A stretch of 38,433 nucleotides of DNA, taken from contig CAMDFN010000023.1 of NCBI GenBank assembly GCA_945897565.1, positions 1-38,433 on the forward strand, given 5' to 3'. Position numbers and translations under genes: made by a program. The notes beneath the pieces were generated by a model that did not search any database, was not told the DNA's origin, and saw only the letters and a list, made by a program, of their open reading frames with translations. How positions within the stretch are numbered: position 1 is the first letter of the stretch; the number at the start of each line of letters is the position of its first letter. The DNA comes from Chryseobacterium gleum. GTDB lineage: Bacteria; Bacteroidota; Bacteroidia; Flavobacteriales_D; Crocinitomicaceae. Positions 8,684 through 15,317 of this stretch are shown here, piece by piece.

Positions 8684-9211
8684 TTAAGAATTTGAAGCTT
8701 CGCGCATGGCGTCGAGCATTTCGTTCACTTTTTCTTTGTTCAGGTGCTCGTAAAATTGGTATTTACACATGAGCATTGGTGCGTAGCCGCAAGCACCCAA
8801 GCATTCGACAGTTTTCAATGTAAATAGGCCGTCTTTGGTTGTTTCGCCAACTTTGATATCGAGCTTTTCTTCGATGTAGGTGATGAGGTCGTCTGAACCC
8901 ACCAACTGGCAAGGCCCGGTACGGCATACTTCTAGCACGTTTTTACCCACTGGATCGAGGTGAAACATGGTGTAGAAAGTAGCTACTTCATATACTTCTA
9001 TCGCTTGAATATCGAGAATTAGAGCCACGCGGTTCATGGCGCCAACACTTACCCATCCGAATTCTTCTTGCACAAAATGCAGGATGCTGAGGATGGTGCT
9101 TTTTTGTTTACCTTGAGGAAAAAGCCCGATGACGCGATGGATTTGCGCCATGGTGTCGGCACTGAATTCGACAGGAGCTTCGTTGACTGCTTGTGGGTGA
9201 TCTGCTTTCAT
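8684..9211 (-). CDS. nuoE: NADH-quinone oxidoreductase subunit E
   Basis: This is a thioredoxin-fold [2Fe-2S] subunit (cluster N1a) that pairs with NuoF in the NADH-oxidising module. The cluster ligands are Cys96 and Cys101 in EVCRTGPCQL, and Cys137 and Cys141 in ECLGACGYAP, with the family spacing. An N-terminal helical bundle (about residues 20-75) contains QGKQKSTILSILHFVQEEFG and YEVATFYTMF. The 175-residue length is usual. The start codon ATG at 9211 lies 1 base after the nuoD stop. Confidence 0.97.
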   Translation of the reverse strand: MKADHPQAVNEAPVEFSADTMAQIHRVIGLFPQGKQKSTILSILHFVQEEFGWVSVGAMNRVALILDIQAIEVYEVATFYTMFHLDPVGKNVLEVCRTGPCQLVGSDDLITYIEEKLDIKVGETTKDGLFTLKTVECLGACGYAPMLMCKYQFYEHLNKEKVNEMLDAMREASNS

Positions 9212-9212
9212 A

Positions 9213-10418
9213 TTAGGCGTCTAGTTCTCCGGCGATGACATTGATGCTGCTGAGTGTCAGAACGGCATCTGAAATTGGCAAGCCTTTGATCATTTCTGGA
9301 TATGCTTGGTAATAAATAAAACAAGGTCTTCTGAATTGAAGGCGGTAAGGGGTGCGGCCACCATCTGAAATGAGGTAGAAGCCTAATTCTCCATTGCCTC
9401 CTTCTACGGCGTGGTATACTTCTCCGACAGGAAGTTCGGTCTCACCCATCACAATTTTGAAATGGTAAATGAGGGCCTCCATGTTGTTGTAGACGTCTTC
9501 TTTTGGTGGCAAATAGAAGCCGGGGAGGTCTGCTTTGTAATCGCCTTCTGGCAGGTTGTTGTAGGCTTGCGTAATGATGCGCAAACTTTGGCGGATCTCT
9601 TCCTGACGCACCATAAAGCGGTCGTAGGTATCGCCATTGACACCAACCGGAATAATGAAATCGAAATCTTCGTAAGAAGAATAAGGGCTCATGACGCGCA
9701 CGTCGTAGTCTACGCCAGCTGCGCGCAAGTTAGGGCCTGAAAAAGAGTAGGAGAGTGCACGCTCTGCAGAAATGGGTCCAGCGCCTTTGGTGCGGTCCAT
9801 GAAAATACGATTGCGCGCGAGCATGCTGTCAAATTCTTCAAAAGCTTTTGGGAAAGTCTTTAAAAAAGACTTGAGTTTTTCGTGAAAAACAGGTGTGAAG
9901 TCGCGCTCAAAACCGCCGATGCGGCCCATGTTGGTGGTGAGGCGTGCACCGCTGAGTTCTTCGTAGAGCTCGTAAATTTTTTCGCGTTCCGAGAAGGGAT
10001 AAAAGAAAGAGGTGAGGGCACCTGCATCTACGCCAATAACTGAATTACAAATGAGGTGATCGGCGATGCGGGCGAGTTCCATGATAATGACGCGCATGTA
10101 TTGCACGCGCTTTGGAATGTCTACACCGATGAGTTTTTCTACGGTCATTTCCCAACCGATGTTGTTGATCGGAGACGAACAATAATTCAAGCGATCGGTG
10201 ATGGGCGTAATTTGGTTGTACGGACGGCGCTCGGCCAATTTTTCAAAAGCGCGGTGGATGTAACCCACAGTTTGCTCTGAGGAAATGATTTTTTCGCCGT
10301 CTACTTTTAGGACGTTCTGAAAAATACCGTGTGTAGAGGGGTGTGTAGGACCAAAATTAATGGTGGCCACATTGGCGGGGTCAGCAGCCTGCGTTACATC
10401 TTTAAGTTCTTGGCTCAT
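9213..10418 (-). CDS. nuoD: NADH-quinone oxidoreductase subunit D
   Basis: This is the 49-kDa-type subunit, related to the large subunit of NiFe hydrogenases, which forms the quinone site with NuoB and NuoH. The N-terminus has the diagnostic ATINFGPTHPSTHG. It is followed by YIHRAFEKLAERRPYNQ, the TDRLNYCSSPINN segment and NMGRIGGFERDF. The C-terminus SSINVIAGELDA is the usual conserved ending, containing the final acidic residue. At 401 residues it is a stand-alone NuoD, not the NuoCD fusion of enterobacteria. The ATG at 10418 overlaps the nuoC stop by 4 bases (ATGA). Confidence 0.98.
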   Translation of the reverse strand: MSQELKDVTQAADPANVATINFGPTHPSTHGIFQNVLKVDGEKIISSEQTVGYIHRAFEKLAERRPYNQITPITDRLNYCSSPINNIGWEMTVEKLIGVDIPKRVQYMRVIIMELARIADHLICNSVIGVDAGALTSFFYPFSEREKIYELYEELSGARLTTNMGRIGGFERDFTPVFHEKLKSFLKTFPKAFEEFDSMLARNRIFMDRTKGAGPISAERALSYSFSGPNLRAAGVDYDVRVMSPYSSYEDFDFIIPVGVNGDTYDRFMVRQEEIRQSLRIITQAYNNLPEGDYKADLPGFYLPPKEDVYNNMEALIYHFKIVMGETELPVGEVYHAVEGGNGELGFYLISDGGRTPYRLQFRRPCFIYYQAYPEMIKGLPISDAVLTLSSINVIAGELDA

Positions 10419-10936
10419 AATTCGTTGTCGTTACGTCCGAAAAATCTGTCGTCTTTGTCTTCGCGGGTGGCGTCTTCAAGCACGTATTCTTTGCGCATCG
10501 GGAAGTAATCCATGTCGTCCATGTTGAGGATACGGCGCAGATCGGGGTGCCCGTCAAAAAGAATTCCGAAGAAATCGTAGGTTTCGCGCTCCATCCAGTT
10601 GGCACCAGCAAATAGGTCTGTAATGGTGGCAATATGCAGGTTTTCTTTAGGTAGATAGCCTTTGATGCGCAAACGCAAATTGTTTTTCCAAGAATGCAAT
10701 TGGTACACGACTGCAAATTCTCGACCTGCAGACTCAGGGTAGTGAATACCAGCGATGTTGGTGAGGTAATTGACACTGAGGTCTTGGTGCTGTTGCAACC
10801 AAGAGATGGCATCGTGTATGCGCGCCGGCGTAAGCTCGACGTTGAGCATGCCAAAAGCTTCTTCATGTGCCAAAACATCTGCGCCAAAAGCGGCTTGAAT
10901 AGCCGTGAGGTATTCTTGGTTATTTTGATTCTCCAT
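10415..10936 (-). CDS. nuoC: NADH-quinone oxidoreductase subunit C
   Basis: This is the 30-kDa-type subunit of the hydrophilic arm, a structural protein with no cofactor. Landmarks are YLTNIAGIHYPE, LHSWKNNLRLRIKGYLPKE and the signature FAGANWMERETYDFFGILFDGHPDLRRIL, split here by my reading into overlapping blocks. The ending LEDATREDKDDRFFGRND fits the family. I chose the ATG at 10936 (MENQNNQEYL), giving 173 residues and overlapping the nuoB 3' end by 17 bases. A TTG three codons earlier is also possible. The gene is separate from nuoD, as is usual outside proteobacterial fusions. Confidence 0.95.
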   Translation of the reverse strand: MENQNNQEYLTAIQAAFGADVLAHEEAFGMLNVELTPARIHDAISWLQQHQDLSVNYLTNIAGIHYPESAGREFAVVYQLHSWKNNLRLRIKGYLPKENLHIATITDLFAGANWMERETYDFFGILFDGHPDLRRILNMDDMDYFPMRKEYVLEDATREDKDDRFFGRNDNEL

Positions 10937-11477
10937 GTTGATCAATATCGATTTGGTAGCTGTCCATCAAATGCTTGTATTCTTCAGAATAGCGGCGACG
11001 GTTGGATTCTTTTTTAACGAGTTCATGAATGTTCATGACGCCGTCAATGATTTGTTCTGGGCGCGGGGGGCAACCCGGCACATAGACATCTACAGGAATA
11101 ATGCGGTCAATACCTTGCAACACCGAATAGGTATCAAAAATACCACCGGAACACGCACACGCACCAACAGACAAAACCCATTTGGGTTCGGCCATTTGTT
11201 CGTAAACGCGCTTGAGTACAGGCCCTAATTTTTTGGATATAGTACCCGCTACAATAAGCAGGTCGGCTTGGCGCGGCGTAAAAGACATGCGCTCCATGCC
11301 AAAACGAGAAAGGTCATAGGTGCTCCCCATAGTGGCCATAAATTCAATGCCACAACATGAGGTGGCAAAAGGCAAAGGCCAAACAGAGTTGGCACGTGCA
11401 AGCGCAATGGCTTTATCTAAGTTGGTGAGCTGATAGCCCTCCCCATTGATTGTTTCGAGGTCTTCTATTTTTCCCAT
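10920..11477 (-). CDS. nuoB: NADH-quinone oxidoreductase subunit B
   Basis: This subunit carries cluster N2, the last [4Fe-4S] cluster, which passes electrons to quinone. The ligands are the tandem pair Cys41-Cys42 in ATSCCGIEFMA, Cys107 in VGACACSGG and Cys136 in VPGCPPRPEQIIDG, exactly the PSST family pattern. The protein is 185 residues. The ATG at 11477 overlaps the 3' end of nuoA by 13 bases. The C-terminus after residue 150 (about 35 residues, rich in charged residues and tyrosine) is slightly longer than the core family. Confidence 0.98.
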   Translation of the reverse strand: MGKIEDLETINGEGYQLTNLDKAIALARANSVWPLPFATSCCGIEFMATMGSTYDLSRFGMERMSFTPRQADLLIVAGTISKKLGPVLKRVYEQMAEPKWVLSVGACACSGGIFDTYSVLQGIDRIIPVDVYVPGCPPRPEQIIDGVMNIHELVKKESNRRRYSEEYKHLMDSYQIDIDQHGESK

Positions 11478-11836
11478 TCTAATGCTCCTTTTTTATAGAT
11501 ATAGTAAAATCCGGTCAAGAAAAAACCGACGAACATGATAACAGCCAAAAGGCCTTCTAATTTGAGTTCGTAAAAATTAACGGCGTAGGGGTAAAAGAAA
11601 ATAACTTCTACGTCGAACAATACAAAGAGAATAGCCGTCATGAAATAACGGATAGATACAGGGAAGCGGGCATTGCCTTGCGCGTCGATACCGCATTCGA
11701 AATTATCGTCTTTTTGGGCAGAATTGATTCTTGGGGTCAGGATGTGCGTGACAAATAGCGTGAAGATGACAAAACCTGCTGCTACTGCAACTTGCATCAG
11801 CAAGGGTAGGTAATTGGCGTTTGAAGCTGTTTCCAT
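11465..11836 (-). CDS. nuoA: NADH-quinone oxidoreductase subunit A
   Basis: This is the first gene of the complex I operon. It encodes a 123-residue membrane subunit of the chain 3 family with three hydrophobic helices, at about residues 9-30, 63-85 and 92-113. The conserved FECGIDAQGNARFPVSIRYF loop and the following FVLFDVEVIFFYPYA, with its buried acidic residues, identify the family. The ATG at 11836 has about 50 bases of leader below the predicted promoter at 11890-11922. The gene overlaps nuoB by 13 bases. Confidence 0.97.
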   Translation of the reverse strand: METASNANYLPLLMQVAVAAGFVIFTLFVTHILTPRINSAQKDDNFECGIDAQGNARFPVSIRYFMTAILFVLFDVEVIFFYPYAVNFYELKLEGLLAVIMFVGFFLTGFYYIYKKGALEWEK

Positions 11837-11889
11837 TGAACTATTTTTAATGAGTAACTAAAGTTACTTAGTTGGTTTCTTTTGCGCCA

Positions 11890-11922
11890 CAAATTTACCT
11901 TTTAGTTTGGTTCTGACACAAA
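11890..11922 (-). promoter_or_regulatory. Predicted promoter of the nuo operon
   Basis: Read on the minus strand, TTTG (11922-11919) is followed after 21 bases by TAAATTTG (11897-11890). This matches the Bacteroidota -33/-7 pattern TTTG-N17-23-TAnnTTTG. Transcription would begin near 11886 and leave a leader of about 50 bases before nuoA. The -33 box lies inside the T-run of the upstream terminator. The call rests on motif match only. Confidence 0.55.
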
Positions 11923-11948
11923 AAAAGCCGAGAAAATATTCCCGGCTT
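11920..11948 (-). terminator. Rho-independent terminator of the aminopeptidase/barrel operon
   Basis: On the minus strand the inverted repeat AAGCCG/CGGCTT (11948-11943 and 11930-11925), extended by an imperfect pair toward the loop, is followed by a run of seven Ts. It sits about 22 bases beyond the stop of the barrel-protein gene at 11970, and immediately before the nuo promoter. Confidence 0.75.
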
Positions 11949-11969
11949 GTTATTTAGAATACTTATGAA

Positions 11970-12818
11970 TTACTTAATTTGAAAACGCAAACCGACGTTG
12001 GAGAAATTGCCTGCGCTGAAGCTTGTTCCGAGTCCGGCAATCTGATTCACATTAAAGCCTGGTCGAAGTTCCATGTATAAATGGATGGGCATCCAGAAGT
12101 CACGTTTTTTACCTACCTGAAAATCAACGCCAAGCGGAGCGTAAACGCCAAACCCAAAACCGCCTTTGTTTTCAAAAACTTCTTGTTCGTGGTCTGTTTC
12201 TGAACCCATATAGATGTCATTAAACATACCGTATACGAATCCGTCTCCATATGGAGAAACCCTTTGGTGAACAGTTGTTGTGGAATTGTAACTCAAGCCA
12301 AAATTAGCGCCAATACCACCAAAGAAACTCCAGCGCTTGTCTGCATTATATCGAAAAAGCAAAGAGGCGTCGATGCGCAATTGTTCTTGTGCATAATTGG
12401 TATTGAAGCTATGCGTGCTAAATGAATCGACAAAATACTGTTCGCCAGATTGCGAGCTCGTGAGTGTATCTACACGAAAAGATTCTGTGTATGATCCGCC
12501 GGTGGCAAGCGCATTGTTTTGACTCGTGTGCATGACTCCCAAACGCAAAGTAGCATGAGGCATTTTGCCTAAACCTAAACCCACACTTAAAGACTGCGAT
12601 TGCCCTGGCAAATTGAAAAACATTTGAGGATAAGTCTGGTAGGCACTCAAGTCTTGTTGCAATAAGACGGACTGCGGCGCTAAAGTCTGAAAATCGGCAA
12701 TACTGCCTTTGCTCGCGCCAAAAAATGCACCATTTTGCAAATAAATGCCTTCGATACTTACCTGAGCTTGCGAACTTACCCAAGAGATCAGCGCGAGACT
12801 TAAAATTAATTTTTTCAT
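11970..12818 (-). CDS. Predicted outer membrane beta-barrel protein
   Basis: This is a 282-residue protein with an N-terminal signal peptide (MKKLILSLALISWVSSQAQ, cleavage likely after residue 17 or 19). The rest reads as alternating hydrophobic/polar strands rich in glycine and aromatic residues, for example QSLSVGLGLGKMPHATLRLGVM and RWSFFGGIGANFGLSYN. It ends FSNVGLRFQIK, a typical last barrel strand with an aromatic residue near the end. No catalytic motif is seen. It follows the M1 aminopeptidase gene by 31 bases on the same strand, with no promoter motif between, so the two are probably cotranscribed. The barrel could be a small porin-like or structural protein; I do not recognise a named family. 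Confidence 0.75.
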   Translation of the reverse strand: MKKLILSLALISWVSSQAQVSIEGIYLQNGAFFGASKGSIADFQTLAPQSVLLQQDLSAYQTYPQMFFNLPGQSQSLSVGLGLGKMPHATLRLGVMHTSQNNALATGGSYTESFRVDTLTSSQSGEQYFVDSFSTHSFNTNYAQEQLRIDASLLFRYNADKRWSFFGGIGANFGLSYNSTTTVHQRVSPYGDGFVYGMFNDIYMGSETDHEQEVFENKGGFGFGVYAPLGVDFQVGKKRDFWMPIHLYMELRPGFNVNQIAGLGTSFSAGNFSNVGLRFQIK

Positions 12819-12849
12819 GATTTTTTTGTTTGGTACAACGACGATATGT

Positions 12850-14811
12850 TTAATTTATTGTTACGAGTTTAAATTGATGTTGCTCTTTGTTGCTGATTAA
12901 TTTGACAATATAAGCACCTTTTTGGAGGTCTCTAACATCTATAAGTTCTTGCGGTAAAATAGTTCCTGACTTCACTGTTTTTCCGTTGGCATCATAAATA
13001 AGGTAAGCCAATTCTTTGATTTGATTTCGGATACCAAGGTAGTCATGCGTAGGGTTGGGATAAACAGAAAGATGGAGTTGAGCTAATTGTGTTACTTGTT
13101 GGCTATTCAAAGTGGTATTTTCAAAAACACCCGCGTTGCCATTAATGACCCAATTGCTCGGGTCTATCCCTATCGTACCCGATAAAGACCCGAAATTGGA
13201 GAGGGTGAACAGCTCGGCGTTGCTATTGATGTCAAATCTTACAATTGTATCGGCTTGCCCTTGTCTAAAAAGCCGCAAAGAGATGGGGTTGGTAAAAGTA
13301 GGCGTGACATTTGGCATAGATGCCGTATGTGAAATTTCTAAAATCAGGTCTGTGCCCACTTGGTTGTACTGTACTTGGTAGGTCGGAAACCCTTCTCCAA
13401 AATACCACTGTTCAAAAAAAGCGTCCAAATTGATGTTGCAATAGTTGGCTACATGATTTTTAAAATCGAGGCCTGTTGCGGTGCTGTGCGCGTAGGTGTT
13501 TTGGAAATCTTGCAAAGCGGCAAAAAATAAGCTGTCGTTTTGGATCATGTAGCGAAGGGTGTGGATGATACCCGCGCCCTTGTCATAGGTAAGCCGGCCG
13601 CTAAAAATACGCGCCTCATTGAGTGAATCCAAGACCCAAACACTGCCGCCGGGCTGTTGCATGACGCTCTGGTGCACTTGGGTCATGTGGTTGGCTTGTT
13701 GGCCATTGTAAAGTGCGGCGAGCATCAGGTATTCGCTATAAGAGGCAAAACCTTCATTGAGCCAGATGTCGCACCACGACGCGCAAGTGACATGGTTGCC
13801 CCACCATTGATGAGCAAGTTCGTGGGCGGTCAGGGTTTTTTCAAAGAATCCTTGGGTGGTCATGGTTTGGTGCTCCATTCCGCCGCCAATTGGCGCCATG
13901 CAATGTCCGTATTTTTCGTCGGCAAAGGGGTAGGGACCAAATTGTGTGGCAAAGAGTTCTAAAAAGTCGGCAGTTTCATTGATTTCATCTATAAAATTAG
14001 GGAGCGTTCCGGGGTTGTCGTAGATATAATTCTGGATCAAAACAGGAGAAGGGCTTCCTTGCGGATTTGCATATACATTGTATTCAACATATTTGGCAAC
14101 GGCAACAGAAATGAGGTAGTAGTCTATCGGATGGCGGTGCTTCCATTCGTAGCGCGTCTGGCCATTACCTAAAGGCACAACTTGCTCTAGAATTCCATTT
14201 GAGCCGGCCTTGCAGGTGTCCGGAACGGTGATGGCAACGGCGCAAGAATCGGCTTTGTCTGTGAGGCTCTGCTTAACGGCAAACCATTCATAAGCCGAAA
14301 AAGGCTCTGATAACGACCACACCACTTTGTTGCCCCAACTTGGCGAACTGCCAGCCGTTAGGCCACTGCCGCCCAATGGATTGGTCTGTGCCGTCGGCGG
14401 ATTGCCCGCATAAGTAACTTTAATGATGAAATTTTGATTTGGACTCGCGTTCACCGGAACACTCACTTTGTTAGAAACTCTATGGTAATTTACGTTTGTT
14501 CCATTGACTTGAACTTCACTTATGATTAAAGTCTCAAACAATTCAATTAACGCGGAGTCTAAACTCACCTTTGCTTTGGCATGGATTTCAACGCTTCCAC
14601 TCAAGTAGGTGGAAATATTGTTCATGTTGAGGTCTAGGTTGTAAAAATGCACGTCGTATTTTTCTGTTTCGGCAATTTCAGCCACAGACAACGAGGCGCT
14701 TTTGGTTTGCCATTTTTTTGTAGACTTCCTAGCAGAACAACTGCCCATTTGATCTTGTGCAACACTAAACAGCGAAATGGAGATAAAAAGAAGGAGAATT
14801 TGTTTTTTCAT
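12850..14811 (-). CDS. Exported M1-family metallo-aminopeptidase with T9SS sorting domain
   Basis: This is a zinc aminopeptidase that would act outside the cell or on its surface. A signal peptide (about residues 1-18) is followed by an M1-type N-terminal beta domain. The exopeptidase motif is GGMEH at residues 310-314, in place of the classical GxMEN. Zinc ligands are His330 and His334 in HELAHQWWG with Glu353 in LNEGFASYSEY, and Glu331 is the catalytic glutamate. The last ~72 residues, from SVYPNPTHDYLGI at about 582, form a type A T9SS C-terminal sorting domain with a terminal KLVTIN. The protein is therefore probably cargo of the gliding-associated type IX secretion system, although no T9SS gene is present here. 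The start is the ATG at 14811. A divergent gene begins 68 bases upstream. Confidence 0.93.
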   Translation of the reverse strand: MKKQILLLFISISLFSVAQDQMGSCSARKSTKKWQTKSASLSVAEIAETEKYDVHFYNLDLNMNNISTYLSGSVEIHAKAKVSLDSALIELFETLIISEVQVNGTNVNYHRVSNKVSVPVNASPNQNFIIKVTYAGNPPTAQTNPLGGSGLTAGSSPSWGNKVVWSLSEPFSAYEWFAVKQSLTDKADSCAVAITVPDTCKAGSNGILEQVVPLGNGQTRYEWKHRHPIDYYLISVAVAKYVEYNVYANPQGSPSPVLIQNYIYDNPGTLPNFIDEINETADFLELFATQFGPYPFADEKYGHCMAPIGGGMEHQTMTTQGFFEKTLTAHELAHQWWGNHVTCASWCDIWLNEGFASYSEYLMLAALYNGQQANHMTQVHQSVMQQPGGSVWVLDSLNEARIFSGRLTYDKGAGIIHTLRYMIQNDSLFFAALQDFQNTYAHSTATGLDFKNHVANYCNINLDAFFEQWYFGEGFPTYQVQYNQVGTDLILEISHTASMPNVTPTFTNPISLRLFRQGQADTIVRFDINSNAELFTLSNFGSLSGTIGIDPSNWVINGNAGVFENTTLNSQQVTQLAQLHLSVYPNPTHDYLGIRNQIKELAYLIYDANGKTVKSGTILPQELIDVRDLQKGAYIVKLISNKEQHQFKLVTIN

Positions 14812-14867
14812 GTGGGATATTTGAAACGAATTTAAACAATCTTTCGGTAGTTGATTTCAATTTTACT

Positions 14868-14875
14868 TAACTTTG
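14868..14875 (+). promoter_or_regulatory. TAnnTTTG -7 box just before the metal-efflux operon
   Basis: TAACTTTG ends 4 bases before the ATG at 14880. In Bacteroidota such a box places the transcription start about 4 bases downstream, which would be the start codon itself (a leaderless mRNA). A possible -33 element, TTTC at 14842-14845, lies 22 bases upstream and has one mismatch. Confidence 0.45.
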
Positions 14876-14879
14876 TATC

Positions 14880-15278
14880 ATGCGCATTTTTAGTTTGATT
14901 CTAGCTGTTTATTTTGGATTGCTGTCTTTGGCACCACAATGGCTTGGACTTGAGTTTTTCAAGCTAGATGCGCTTTTTGAACACTATGCCCAATTCAAAC
15001 AAGAAAAAGAGCAAGATAGCTTTTGGTCATTCGTACAAGAACACTACCTCCAACAAGTAACTGAAAACCACCAAGAACACCACCAAGAACACCGCGAACT
15101 CCCTTTTAAATCAGCCCAATCCAATGTACTCATTACGTTGGTCATGCCTGCGCCAAGTACCTCGTTTTCATTGGTCAATGCGCCCAAACACCTGTCCAGA
15201 CAAATTATTTTATCGGCACCAACATCTGTTTCTATCAACGACTTTTTTGAATGTTGGCACCCTCCTCAATTGGTTTAG
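14880..15278 (+). CDS. Small exported His-rich protein of a metal-efflux operon, function unknown
   Basis: This 132-residue protein has a hydrophobic N-terminus (MRIFSLILAVYFGLLSLAPQ) that could be a signal peptide or membrane anchor. The middle is charged and helical. It contains a His/Glu-rich stretch, NHQEHHQEHRE (residues 63-73), which could bind metal. The C-terminus FFECWHPPQLV has a Cys-Trp-His-Pro-Pro cluster. I recall small proteins with a similar W-x-PP tail next to CzcA/CusA pumps in Bacteroidota, but know no function for them. The gene ends 39 bases before the RND pump and is probably cotranscribed with it. A periplasmic metal-binding helper is an inference from position and composition. 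Confidence 0.7.
   Translation: MRIFSLILAVYFGLLSLAPQWLGLEFFKLDALFEHYAQFKQEKEQDSFWSFVQEHYLQQVTENHQEHHQEHRELPFKSAQSNVLITLVMPAPSTSFSLVNAPKHLSRQIILSAPTSVSINDFFECWHPPQLV
15068..15091 (+). repeat. Two-copy 12-base tandem repeat encoding the His-rich stretch
   Basis: The 12-base unit CCACCAAGAACA occurs twice head to tail (15068-15079 and 15080-15091), followed by a partial degenerate copy. In frame it encodes the HQEH-HQEH segment of the small protein at 14880-15278, so the His-rich motif grew, or could change, by slippage of this unit. Confidence 0.8.
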
Positions 15279-15317
15279 CTTAAGTCCTTTAAGTTATACT
15301 TTTTTAATTGAGTTTAT

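Noticed and set aside
10402-10887. Open frame of 161 codons overlapping nuoC
   Set aside because: The nuoC frame has the diagnostic subunit motifs; this one is Ser/Thr/Cys-rich without any family signature.
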